Shown: positions 14,200-21,946, numbered from the stretch's first letter. The stretch: DNA of 32,837 nt from Spirochaetia bacterium (GCA_025997595.1 BNUU01000017.1:1-32837), one strand, 5' to 3'. Numbers and translations are program-made. The notes: generated by a model from the letters alone, not told the origin.

Positions 14200-16112
14200 T
14201 GTGCGCCCCCATTGGGGGCGGCATCGCCAATAGCTCCGGCGGGACAGACCGTCCTGCAGATACCGCAGCCGATACAGAGCACCGGATCGATCACAGCCTG
14301 CAGCTTCGGCTTTTCTGCCGGTACAACAGAAATAGCAGGGCATCCAAGTTTTTTAACACATATCTGACAGCCGGTACATTGTTCCGCAGTAATACTGCAC
14401 TTGCCGCTTCCGGCACGAACGGCGATACAGGGGCCTTCAAACAGGATCACCCGCACGCCCTTTTTGTCCAGCATCAGGGTAACCGCATCCTCCGCAGTAT
14501 TACTGTCAAAAGGGTCCGCCCGGACAATATCCTTTACCCCCAAAGCCTTTACCACATCGTATATATTGATTTTTCCCGCGGGCGATCCCGTGACGGATTC
14601 TCCGGTGCCGGGATGGGGCTGGCTGCCGGTCATGGCGGTGGTGTAATTATCAAGTATTACCACGATGATGTCCGCCTTGTTGTACACGGCGTTGACGATG
14701 CCGGGAATGCCGGTGTGGAAAAATGTCGAGTCGCCGACAAAGGCAAAATTAAGCGTGTCCGGTTCCGCCCGGTTGATGCCCTGCGCTATGGTAATCCCCG
14801 CCCCCATGCAGAGGCAGGTATCCACCATGTTGAGGGGCAGGGCATTTCCTAAAGTATAGCAGCCAATATCGCCCGAAAACACCGCTTTTTTTCCGGCGCC
14901 GTTTTTTCGCACCGCCTCCTTGACGGCAAAAAAAGAACCCCGGTGGGGACATCCGGCGCAGAGCACCGGAGGGCGTACCGGCAATTCAGGCGGATTAGTA
15001 ATGAGCGCCGGACTTCCGGCGGTGCTTCCCGCAGAGTTGGGAATAACAGAAAATAGGTCACCTAAAAAATTCTGAATTTTCTCTGCAATAAGGGCCACGG
15101 TGTTTTCACCGGCATTGGGCATGTCACCCGACAGTTTGCCCCGGATGTTTACCTTGAGGTGATGCAGGCCGCAGAGGCGGATGAGCGCATCTTCAATAAC
15201 CGGGTCCAATTCTTCAATCACCAGGACCTCATCAAGACCTTCAAGGAATTCATTTCCCAGTTTTGACGGGAATGGGACCGTACTCACCTCAAGCAGTTTA
15301 TACGCAGTATTACTGTTAATCTTTATTAAGGCTTCGCGAGCGTAGGCCCGGCTTACGCCGCCTGCGGCGATTCCCTTTCGGGGAGAATTACCAGAATTCC
15401 CCGCAGTAATACTAAGTTTATTGCCTGGATAGGCTGAAAATTCATCACCAAGCCGGATCAAATCCTTTTCAATTTGGATATGGTTACGGTAGCTAAGGCC
15501 GGGAAAGATCACCCAACGCTGGGATCTTTCAAATCCCTGGGGTTTTTCAGATTCATCGTTTTTCTGCGAAATGTTCGGCAGTATTTCTACCGAAGAGTAA
15601 CTGTGGCAGACCCGCGTGGTGGGCCGGAAGATAACCGGACGGCCGTATTTTTCCGACCAGTCGAAGGCATCGGCAACCATGGCGTAGGCTTCCGTTGGAG
15701 AAGCGGGATCGAAGACCATGAGTTTTGCGAAAGCACCGAAGCGGCGGGTGTCCTGTTCGGTCTGGGAAGAGATTGGGCCGGGATCGTCCGCAACGGCAAG
15801 CACCAGGCCGCCCTTAACGCCGACATAGTTAAGGCTCATCAAGGGGTCGGAGGCAACGTTAAGGCCCACCTGTTTCATGGTAACAAGAGCGCGGGCCCCC
15901 GACATTGCGGCCCCGGCGGCAATTTCCAGGGCAGCCTTCTCGTTCACCGACCATTCAACGTAAATATGAGGGTTTTTCTCTTTTGCAATAGTTTCGAGTA
16001 TCTCCGTGGAAGGGGTGCCCGGGTAACCGGAAACCACCCTGACCCCGGCGCGGATCGCGCCTAAAGCGATGGCCTCATTTCCCATGAGCAGTTTTACTTC
16101 ACGCTGAGCCAA
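14196..16112 (-). CDS. iorA: Indolepyruvate ferredoxin oxidoreductase, alpha subunit
   Basis: A roughly 638-residue IorA with the expected domain order: pyrimidine-binding domain (LLMGNEAIALGAI, SGYPGTPSTE), transketolase C-like domain (about 170-350), thiamine-diphosphate domain (GDIGCYTLG, FVGDSTFFHTG), and two C-terminal 4Fe-4S clusters (CTGCQIC...CP and CIGCGICRTVCP). I favour the TTG at 16112: GGAGGTGAT lies just upstream, and the promoter at 16138-16167 would start RNA near 16131. An ATG at 16127 adds five residues but has no ribosome-binding site; spacing from GGAGG to the TTG is short (4 nt), so this is not settled. The coding strand carries four copies of a 13-mer palindrome in the same codon phase. 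Confidence 0.93.
   Translation of the reverse strand: MAQREVKLLMGNEAIALGAIRAGVRVVSGYPGTPSTEILETIAKEKNPHIYVEWSVNEKAALEIAAGAAMSGARALVTMKQVGLNVASDPLMSLNYVGVKGGLVLAVADDPGPISSQTEQDTRRFGAFAKLMVFDPASPTEAYAMVADAFDWSEKYGRPVIFRPTTRVCHSYSSVEILPNISQKNDESEKPQGFERSQRWVIFPGLSYRNHIQIEKDLIRLGDEFSAYPGNKLSITAGNSGNSPRKGIAAGGVSRAYAREALIKINSNTAYKLLEVSTVPFPSKLGNEFLEGLDEVLVIEELDPVIEDALIRLCGLHHLKVNIRGKLSGDMPNAGENTVALIAEKIQNFLGDLFSVIPNSAGSTAGSPALITNPPELPVRPPVLCAGCPHRGSFFAVKEAVRKNGAGKKAVFSGDIGCYTLGNALPLNMVDTCLCMGAGITIAQGINRAEPDTLNFAFVGDSTFFHTGIPGIVNAVYNKADIIVVILDNYTTAMTGSQPHPGTGESVTGSPAGKINIYDVVKALGVKDIVRADPFDSNTAEDAVTLMLDKKGVRVILFEGPCIAVRAGSGKCSITAEQCTGCQICVKKLGCPAISVVPAEKPKLQAVIDPVLCIGCGICRTVCPAGAIGDAAPNGGAQ
14386..15415 (-). 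repeat. Four copies of a 13-bp palindromic element inside iorA
   Basis: GCAGTAATACTGC or one- to two-base variants occur at 14386-14398, 14494-14506, 15304-15316 and 15403-15415. All are in the same codon phase, reading AGT-A(T/A)T-ACT-GC(G) on the coding strand, so each encodes Ser-(Ile/Asn)-Thr-Ala. A fifth exact copy is at 11910-11922 in the second Rrf2 gene. The core is an odd-length palindrome. Confidence 0.6.
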
Positions 16113-16137
16113 ATCACCTCCCGCCATGATATAAAGA

Positions 16138-16167
16138 AGTATACCCTTTTACTTTTTTATCTGTCAA
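16138..16167 (-). promoter_or_regulatory. Strong promoter for iorA-iorB-ligase
   Basis: Reading the minus strand, TTGACA (16167-16162) and TATACT (16143-16138) are separated by 18 bp. Predicted transcription starts near 16131, giving a leader just long enough to include the GGAGGTGAT ribosome-binding site at 16121-16113. Confidence 0.7.
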
Positions 16168-16187
16168 TGAAACAGAAATGTCCCCAC

Positions 16188-16216
16188 TTGCCCATGATCC
16201 TTCTCCGTATTAGAAT
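16188..16216 (+). promoter_or_regulatory. argA promoter with -10 next to the start codon
   Basis: TTGCCC (16188-16193) and TAGAAT (16211-16216) are 17 bp apart. The predicted transcription start coincides with the argA ATG at 16223, and there is no Shine-Dalgarno sequence, so the mRNA should be leaderless or nearly so. The promoter is back to back with that of iorA. Confidence 0.6.
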
Positions 16217-16222
16217 CATATA

Positions 16223-17620
16223 ATGAGTAATTCCCTATCCCAGGTTGACCTTATCCGGGAAGCCTTTCATTACCAGAGCCGCTTTGAAGGCTCCACCATG
16301 GTGTTCAAGATCGATTTTCCGGTCACCGATGATCCGGGTTTTCCTTTTCTGGTGAAGGATCTGGCCCTGCTCGCCCAGACGGGATTCCGGGTAGTGATTG
16401 TACCCGGCGCAAAGGAATGGATCGATGCGGTGCTTGCGGAATACGGCATTATTTCCGCCTACGCAGAGGCGGACAGTTCCCCTTTCCATAGATCCACCCG
16501 GATTACCACCGCCTGCGCGATGCCCTTTGTGGAGATGGCGGCCTTTCATGTGGCGGCCCGGTTCATGACGGGCCTTGCGGGCAGCCGGGTAGACGCGGTG
16601 ATCGGCAACTTTGTCCGCGCCCGGGGGCTCGGGGTGGTAAATGGCCAGGACCTGGAACACACCGGTACGGTAGAAAAGATCCTGGCAGATTCCCTCAACA
16701 AGACCCTGAGCCAGGGGATGGTGCCCATCCTTCCCTGCATCGGCTACAGCCCCGCAGGGAAACCCTACAATGTTCCCAGCGATGAAATCGCCCTCGCCGT
16801 TTCCGCCGCCCTGGGCGCAGTAAAACTATTTATCGTTTCCCTTAACGGGGGATTGGGGGCCGGTACCTATACTTTCCCGGAAAACCTTGAGACCGGGGAT
16901 GACGGCCGTATCCTCAGGCTTACCCCCCAGGAAGCGGAGGCGGTCCTGGCCGCTAACAGCGGCTTGGTCAAGGGGGCTGCCGGCGGCAGTGCTGCCTTTG
17001 GCAGCTTGGCGAATGAATTGCGGCCCCTGCAGGAACTGAACCTTGCGCTGCGGGCGTCACGGGCCGGGGTGGAACGGGTCCACATCATCGACGGCAGGGA
17101 AGAGGGCGCCATACTGCGGGAACTTTTTTCCAACCTGGGTTCCGGAACTATGCTCTACGCCGATAAATACGAATCGATCCGGGCGCTGCGGAGCCGGGAC
17201 ATTCCCGACATTCTGCGGCTCATGGATCCCCTGATGCAGCAGGGCATTCTGATACGCCGCACCGCAGAACAGATACTGGAAAAAAAAGCTGATTTCGCGG
17301 TCTTTGAAATTGACGAACAGATCCACGCCTGCGGGGCCCTCCACGAATGGGGAGAAGGTCAGGCCGAGATCGCCGCAATAGCCACGGACCCCCTCTATGG
17401 CGACATGGGCCTGGGCCGGCGGATCGTGGATTACCTTATCGACAGGGCAAAAAAGAAAGGCATCGCCCGGGTCTTTGTACTGACCACCCAAACCCAGGAC
17501 TGGTTTGAATTTTTGGGCTTCCGGGAAGTAAGCGTGAAAAGCCTCCCCGAAAAAAAACAGAAGATCTACGACCGCAGCCGCCGGAGCAAGGTTTTTGCGC
17601 TTCAATTAACGGGGGAATGA
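16223..17620 (+). CDS. argA: N-acetylglutamate synthase ArgA
   Basis: A 465-residue ArgA-type protein that makes N-acetylglutamate from glutamate and acetyl-CoA, the first step of arginine synthesis. An N-terminal amino-acid-kinase domain (about 1-290; FRVVIVPGA, the RVDAVIGNFVRARGLGV and GMVPILPCIGYSP blocks) carries the usual arginine-feedback fold. The C-terminal GNAT domain (about 310-450) has the acetyl-CoA-binding motif DMGLGRRIVDYL and the final YDRSRRSKVFALQL typical of ArgA. Length matches bacterial ArgA (about 440-465). No other arginine gene is nearby. A MerR gene follows after 21 bases, so read-through is possible. Confidence 0.93.
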   Translation: MSNSLSQVDLIREAFHYQSRFEGSTMVFKIDFPVTDDPGFPFLVKDLALLAQTGFRVVIVPGAKEWIDAVLAEYGIISAYAEADSSPFHRSTRITTACAMPFVEMAAFHVAARFMTGLAGSRVDAVIGNFVRARGLGVVNGQDLEHTGTVEKILADSLNKTLSQGMVPILPCIGYSPAGKPYNVPSDEIALAVSAALGAVKLFIVSLNGGLGAGTYTFPENLETGDDGRILRLTPQEAEAVLAANSGLVKGAAGGSAAFGSLANELRPLQELNLALRASRAGVERVHIIDGREEGAILRELFSNLGSGTMLYADKYESIRALRSRDIPDILRLMDPLMQQGILIRRTAEQILEKKADFAVFEIDEQIHACGALHEWGEGQAEIAAIATDPLYGDMGLGRRIVDYLIDRAKKKGIARVFVLTTQTQDWFEFLGFREVSVKSLPEKKQKIYDRSRRSKVFALQLTGE

Positions 17621-17641
17621 GAAGCCCCATCGGAGATTTTC

Positions 17642-18466
17642 ATGCAGTATACTATAAAAGAAATTTCCCGAATCTTTGGCAATACCGTGGGGGGAATTCG
17701 TTTCTATGAAGAAGCGGGGCTGGTCAATCCCGACAGGAACCAAAGCGATAACCGGGTATATACCACGGAGAATATTCAGGAACTTTTTTATCTGCGTAAA
17801 TACTGTACCTTTGGACTCAAAATCAGGGAAGTGGCGGAATATTTTACAGATCAGAATACCAAGGATATTCAGGAAATTAACCGGCTCCTGAAAATCAAAG
17901 CGGCGGAATCGGAGCAGAAAGCGCTGTTCTACCAACAGGCCGCCCAGTGGACAACAAACTACAATGAAAAATTAAGCCGCCTGGACGAATATCTGGATCA
18001 CTTTATCCCCGAGGGTACCCCTGATTTTCTTCTGCTCATGGATGAATCCCTGGTAAGCAATGCCAAACCGCATCAGGATGCAGCCCGGCGCTGGATCGCC
18101 GCCGCGCCCATGTCCCGGATATCGATGATCACCCATTTTGAGAAAGGCAGGATTAAGGACAGTCGGCCGGTATTTTTGATCAACAAGGCCATCGCCGAAT
18201 CATTACAATTACCCCAGCCACCCTATACCAGGCTGCTTAAAGGCGCATCCTGCATGTATACCATTGTTAAAGTAAAAAGTACCGGATTCGATTTTATCGG
18301 TGGCGAAATTTTTGCAGCACTCATAAAGAAGCTTGAAGCGGCGGGCCATGTTTTTTCCGGCATGGCTATAAGCAACATAGTCTTTACCCATAAAATCAGG
18401 GGCGAACAATACAAGTATTTTGAAATGTGGTTTCCCGTCGATACGGAACTCCCCCTGATTGTTTAA
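17642..18466 (+). CDS. MerR-family transcriptional regulator with C-terminal effector domain
   Basis: A 274-residue MerR-family activator/repressor. The N-terminal helix-turn-helix (YTIKEISRIFGNTVGGIRFYEEAGLV..., about 1-70) is followed by a charged helical linker (about 80-125) and a C-terminal domain ending in KYFEMWFPV, which resembles the GyrI-like/AraC effector-binding fold of multidrug-type MerR proteins. It lacks obvious metal-binding cysteine pairs, so an organic or redox-active ligand is more likely. CGGAG lies eight bases before the ATG. Directly downstream is a MerR-type promoter in front of an exported FAD reductase, its likely target. Confidence 0.85.
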   Translation: MQYTIKEISRIFGNTVGGIRFYEEAGLVNPDRNQSDNRVYTTENIQELFYLRKYCTFGLKIREVAEYFTDQNTKDIQEINRLLKIKAAESEQKALFYQQAAQWTTNYNEKLSRLDEYLDHFIPEGTPDFLLLMDESLVSNAKPHQDAARRWIAAAPMSRISMITHFEKGRIKDSRPVFLINKAIAESLQLPQPPYTRLLKGASCMYTIVKVKSTGFDFIGGEIFAALIKKLEAAGHVFSGMAISNIVFTHKIRGEQYKYFEMWFPVDTELPLIV

Positions 18467-18493
18467 TTTTTTCAAATAAATTTAAAAAAACGC

Positions 18494-18524
18494 TTGCCTC
18501 TACAGTTACTGTATGCCCCAGAAT
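18494..18524 (+). promoter_or_regulatory. MerR-type promoter with 19-bp spacer and central dyad
   Basis: TTGCCT (18494-18499) and CAGAAT (18519-18524) are separated by exactly 19 bp, the over-long spacer that MerR proteins correct by twisting DNA. The spacer contains the perfect palindrome TACAGTTACTGTA (18501-18513). An A-rich stretch lies just upstream of the -35 box. It sits between the MerR gene and the reductase gene, and the predicted RNA start (about 18531) is upstream of the reductase ribosome-binding site. Confidence 0.72.
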
Positions 18525-18563
18525 AAAAATAACAATATTTTTAGGACTTACAAGGAGAGAGGT

Positions 18564-20141
18564 ATGAAAAGAACAGGATTATTTGTGTTATGCCTGACGC
18601 TCGCCGTCATGCTCACCGGCAACGTCTATGCAGGGGGGAGCAAAGCCAAATCCGGCAATGTCAAAGCGGAAACCATTCGTCTGGAAACGGAACTGGCCGT
18701 CATCGGCGGCGGTCCTGCGGGTTTAAGCGCCGCTGTCAGCGCCGCCGAGGCAGGGCTTAAGGTTATCGTATTCGAAAAAAGTTCCGTCACCGGGGGCGCC
18801 GCCAATATGGGAATGGGTCTTCTGGCTATCGGAAGCGATGTGCAGAAAAGACAGAATGAAGATATTATCACCGTGGATGAGGCCTATAACATGTTTATGG
18901 AATATACCCACTACCGGACCGACGGTGTCTTTATACGCCGCTACTTTGACCGGTCGGCTTCCACCATTACCTGGCTGGAAGACCTGGGGGTAAAATTTGA
19001 AGAAGCCGCCCGCTACTTCCCCAAATCCTACCCCACCTGGCATATCGTCGATTCTGATAACGGCGTCAAAGGCGGTGGTCAGGCGGCAACCATGATGCGT
19101 CGGCTTACCGAACGGGCAACTGCCCTGGGGGTGGAATTCTACCTCAATACTCCGGGTACCGAAGTTATTACCAAAAATGGAAAAGTAAGCGGTATAAAAG
19201 CCCAATCCGCAGACGGCGCAAAAATTTATGAAGTGCTCTGCGGAGCGGCGCTGATTGCCACCGGCGGCTTTGGGGATAATGCCCCCATGGTCAAGGAAGA
19301 ATTGGGCTATACCTACAATGTTGATTACTTCGGCATGCGTTTACCCAACCACGATGGGGACGGCTTGCGTATGGCCGAGGCTGCAGGGGCTGGGCGCTCC
19401 GCAATAAATGTGGAAATGATCTTCGACATTTTCCGCCCCGACAGCAAGGGCCGACTCCAGCCGGATGTAGGGGTCGCCATGAAACAGCCCAATATGCTGG
19501 TCAACCGGGAAGGATTCCGTTTCTTTAACGAAGAGCAGGTTCAAAACACCACCTATTGTGGTAATTCCCTGGTACAGCAGAGCGGGAATACGGCCTTTAT
19601 GATCATAGACGAGACGATCAAGGCGGATTATGTGAAAAATGGGGTCCCCTTCTTCAACCGGGTATCCAGTGTCCGGGACTTTTCAAAATTTGATGAAAAT
19701 CTCGCCACCGCAAACACCGCAGGCTATACGGCGGTACAAAAATTCAACACCCTCGGAGAACTGGCAAAGGCCATGGGCATCGACGCCGCCAATCTGGAAA
19801 AAACCGTAACAGAATACAACCAAATCTGCGGCTCCGGCAGGGACCCCATGGGCAAAAGCAAAGAATACCTGCGGCCCATCGCCACTCCGCCTTTCTATGC
19901 GGCGCAATACTTCCCCTCGAGTTACGGTACTTTGGGGGGCATCAGCATCAACAGTAATCTTGAAGTGCTTACCCCCGCCAAAGAACCGATCCCCGGCCTG
20001 TACTCGGCGGGAACCGATGCCTGTACTATATTTGGGGACAGCTATATGTTCCTGCTCCCGGGCAACACCATGGGATTTTCGATTAACTCCGGCCGTATGG
20101 TCGGAGAAAATGCCGCCCAATACCTGCGAAACAGGCAGTAA
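18564..20141 (+). CDS. Exported FAD-dependent fumarate-reductase-like flavoprotein
   Basis: A 525-residue protein with a signal peptide (MKRTGLFVLCLTLAVMLTG, probable cut after VYA at residue 23) and one FAD_binding_2/fumarate-reductase domain: dinucleotide motif GGGPAGLSAA (48-57), FEKSSVTGG (70-78), ATGGFGDN, NHDGDGL and the C-terminal PGLYSAGTDA and LPGNTMGFSINSGRMVGE blocks. Related proteins reduce fumarate, urocanate or other alkenes in the periplasm using electrons from cytochromes or flavins. No haem-binding CxxCH and no FMN-binding domain are present, so the electron donor must be separate. Start at 18564 follows AAGGAGAGAGG; an in-frame ATG at 18513 lies upstream of the likely RNA start. 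Control by the adjacent MerR protein is inferred. Confidence 0.87.
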   Translation: MKRTGLFVLCLTLAVMLTGNVYAGGSKAKSGNVKAETIRLETELAVIGGGPAGLSAAVSAAEAGLKVIVFEKSSVTGGAANMGMGLLAIGSDVQKRQNEDIITVDEAYNMFMEYTHYRTDGVFIRRYFDRSASTITWLEDLGVKFEEAARYFPKSYPTWHIVDSDNGVKGGGQAATMMRRLTERATALGVEFYLNTPGTEVITKNGKVSGIKAQSADGAKIYEVLCGAALIATGGFGDNAPMVKEELGYTYNVDYFGMRLPNHDGDGLRMAEAAGAGRSAINVEMIFDIFRPDSKGRLQPDVGVAMKQPNMLVNREGFRFFNEEQVQNTTYCGNSLVQQSGNTAFMIIDETIKADYVKNGVPFFNRVSSVRDFSKFDENLATANTAGYTAVQKFNTLGELAKAMGIDAANLEKTVTEYNQICGSGRDPMGKSKEYLRPIATPPFYAAQYFPSSYGTLGGISINSNLEVLTPAKEPIPGLYSAGTDACTIFGDSYMFLLPGNTMGFSINSGRMVGENAAQYLRNRQ

Positions 20142-20159
20142 TCCTTTTTCACTATAAAT

Positions 20160-20206
20160 AAGGGCCGCGGCAGAGAGGATCATCCCTGAATCTGCGCGGC
20201 CCTTTT
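20160..20206. terminator. Strong Rho-independent terminator
   Basis: AAGGGCCGCG (20160-20169) pairs perfectly with CGCGGCCCTT (20195-20204), followed by a T run (TTTT, 20203-20206). The 25-base loop can fold a smaller inner hairpin (AGGAT...ATCCCT). It ends the MerR/reductase unit and may also stop transcription of the GH9 fragment from the other side. Confidence 0.8.
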
Positions 20207-20232
20207 CGCGATCACACAATCCTTACCGTGAG

Positions 20233-20415
20233 TCAAAATAGGCGGCCACAAAAATCTCCGGGGAGTTCCAGAAAGACCGGATCTGACAAAACCGGGTCGC
20301 AGACTTTCTGATGCCCGGCGGCATCCAGGATCATGCAAAACTCCCCCTTCCCCGTGAGCACCGCTTTCTTGGGCAGCCGGGGATCATAACCTACCTGATT
20401 GTAATGGATGCTCAT
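20233..20415 (-). pseudogene. Truncated N-terminal Ig-like domain of a GH9 cellulase
   Basis: A 60-residue open frame with a good ribosome-binding site (AGGAG, seven bases before the ATG at 20415). Its start, HYNQVGYDPRLPKKAVLTG followed by EFCMILDAAG, matches the N-terminal Ig-like (CelD_N) domain of glycoside hydrolase family 9 endoglucanases (consensus NQVGYxPxxPKxAV). A stop codon then ends the frame after about half of that domain, and no catalytic domain follows; the terminator at 20160-20206 comes next. It is best read as the 5' stump of a deleted cellulase gene, though a short expressed peptide cannot be excluded. The rest of the gap between the reductase gene and recO (20207-20232, 20416-20480) shows nothing else. 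Confidence 0.6.
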
Positions 20416-20480
20416 ATTTCTGCTCCTGTCTTTATCAAACTTTTTCGAAAATCATGTTATCATACCCCAGGGGAGGGCAT

Positions 20481-21251
20481 ATGTCCCGCAGTTTTACCTA
20501 TCAGGCGCTGGTCCTTAAAACCCACAGATCAGGAGAGTCCAACCGGGACGCCTGGTTCCTCACCGCCGAGGAAGGGCTTATCCGGGCCACGGTGTTCGGC
20601 GGCCCCAAGAGCAAACTCCGCGCCCATGTGTCGTCCTTTAACCGGGGGACCCTGTGGGTTTACCACGACCCCATCCGGGATTCCCGGAAGGTGAGCGACT
20701 TTGATGTTGCGGCCTGGCGGCCGGGGCTGCGGGAGCTCTACGAACGGACCATGGCGGCGGACGCGATAGCGGACACCATCCTGGCAAGCCACGGGGGCGG
20801 CGGCAACTGGGAGGAGGCCCTGACCCTTGCGGATTCCGGCCTCGACGCCCTGGAAAACGCCGACGAGGCCCTCTGCGTCCGTATCTTTATCCACTTTTTG
20901 TGGAACTGGGCCAACATCCTGGGACTGCGGCCGGAGCTTGACCGCTGCGGCTCCTGCGGTGAAGCATCCGCCAGTACAGCGGGCCCCGATGGGCTATTAT
21001 GGTACGATCAGCATGAGGGGAATTTCCTCTGCTCATCCTGCGCCGGGATGCAGGGTCCTGCCGATGCCAACAAGAGGCTCCTGCCCCTCAATGCCGGGGG
21101 GCGGCGCTGGCTTGCGGCGGTGGAAGATCTTGATCCCGGACAGCTCGGCCGTTATTCCCTGGATGCCGTTTCCCTGGGGCAGGTGCGGGCGGCGCTTACG
21201 GCGATTATGGCGGGGATTTTGGGGAAACAGCTGAATACGTGGAACTGGTAG
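20481..21251 (+). CDS. recO: DNA repair protein RecO
   Basis: A 256-residue RecO, which loads RecA through RecR and anneals SSB-coated strands in RecF-pathway repair. The N-terminal OB-fold shows YQALVLKTHRSGESNRDAWF (about 5-24) and FGGPKSKLR, the helical core LCVRIFIHFLWNWANILGLRPEL, and a zinc-binding set CGSC and CSSC (about residues 155-195). The start at 20481 follows AGGGGAGGG at normal spacing; an in-frame ATG at 20454 has no such site. It stands alone between remnants and the AT-rich gene. Confidence 0.9.
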   Translation: MSRSFTYQALVLKTHRSGESNRDAWFLTAEEGLIRATVFGGPKSKLRAHVSSFNRGTLWVYHDPIRDSRKVSDFDVAAWRPGLRELYERTMAADAIADTILASHGGGGNWEEALTLADSGLDALENADEALCVRIFIHFLWNWANILGLRPELDRCGSCGEASASTAGPDGLLWYDQHEGNFLCSSCAGMQGPADANKRLLPLNAGGRRWLAAVEDLDPGQLGRYSLDAVSLGQVRAALTAIMAGILGKQLNTWNW

Positions 21252-21269
21252 AGGAAGAAGGATTTGATT

Positions 21270-21857
21270 TCAAAAAAAATCATTGACAAAATCAACAAGC
21301 TGAATTAAACTTTTATTGAAGTCCGCGATCGGGACGTCAATATCGGGTTCCCCGTATTGCGCCAATAGCCCCGCGGACTTTTTTATTTTTTCGACATCCA
21401 CCGCTTCAATAGCGTATATCCGAATTCCTTTGTTATCTTCCCTGAATTCAATAACAGTAATTTTTACCGGGATATACTCATTTTCATTCGCCATTAGTGT
21501 ACCAAAACGGTGTACTTTTTCAACTTCCTTTCTTCCATGGGTATCCTTGTGGGTTTTGTGTACCTGAGCCCGTTCAAAAAGAATGTCTGCATTGGCAACT
21601 GCTTTTGCCTGAAGCCTTGGTGAAACAGCCTTTTTGACTATTTTTTCATTGGTCATTTCGCTCAGTGAGTTCCCGGATATACTTGCCGTTATATTAAATT
21701 TTTTATTTATAAGAGATTTATTGATAAAGCCGGTTTCCGGGTTCTTGGCAATATTCTCAGCTTCTGTAAGCGTTTCCACGTTACGGGGAAGGATTGCGTC
21801 CTTTTTGAGATTTTGCCGCAGATCATCCGCCCATACCTTCTCTTCTTTATCCACCAT
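21270..21857 (-). CDS. AT-rich gene with phage/polyvalent-protein-like domain (LPD3-like)
   Basis: A 195-residue soluble protein unlike its GC-rich neighbours in base composition. The middle section (about 85-160; ANADILFERAQVHKTHKD, KVHRFGTLMANENEYIPVK, and an ITVIEFREDNKG strand) resembles the LPD3-type domain of large phage and conjugative polyvalent proteins, sometimes fused to toxin nucleases. No signal peptide or membrane segment is seen. Only a weak GGGGG precedes the ATG. No integrase, phage or toxin gene lies next to it. It is probably a horizontally acquired cargo fragment. Domain assignment is by eye and uncertain. Confidence 0.5.
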   Translation of the reverse strand: MVDKEEKVWADDLRQNLKKDAILPRNVETLTEAENIAKNPETGFINKSLINKKFNITASISGNSLSEMTNEKIVKKAVSPRLQAKAVANADILFERAQVHKTHKDTHGRKEVEKVHRFGTLMANENEYIPVKITVIEFREDNKGIRIYAIEAVDVEKIKKSAGLLAQYGEPDIDVPIADFNKSLIQLVDFVNDFF

Positions 21858-21894
21858 GCCCCCGATATGAGTAATTTTTCTTACCTATATAGGG

Positions 21895-21946
21895 CATTCA
21901 TATGAATGGCGATTCAATGAAAACGAAAATATTTAGAAAATATTTT
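21895..21946. promoter_or_regulatory. Two palindromes in an AT-rich divergent intergenic region
   Basis: The gap 21858-22017 lies between the divergent AT-rich gene and thymidine phosphorylase. It contains a perfect 14-bp palindrome, CATTCATATGAATG (21895-21908), and an inverted repeat, AAAATATTT-AGA-AAATATTTT (21926-21946). They could be operators or chance AT-rich symmetry; a TATTAT at 21995-22000 is a possible -10 for the downstream gene. Confidence 0.35.

Noticed and set aside
14199..14343. N-terminal extension of iorB
   Set aside because: It would overlap the ferredoxin-cluster end of iorA; IorB proteins begin at the motif directly after the ATG at 14199.
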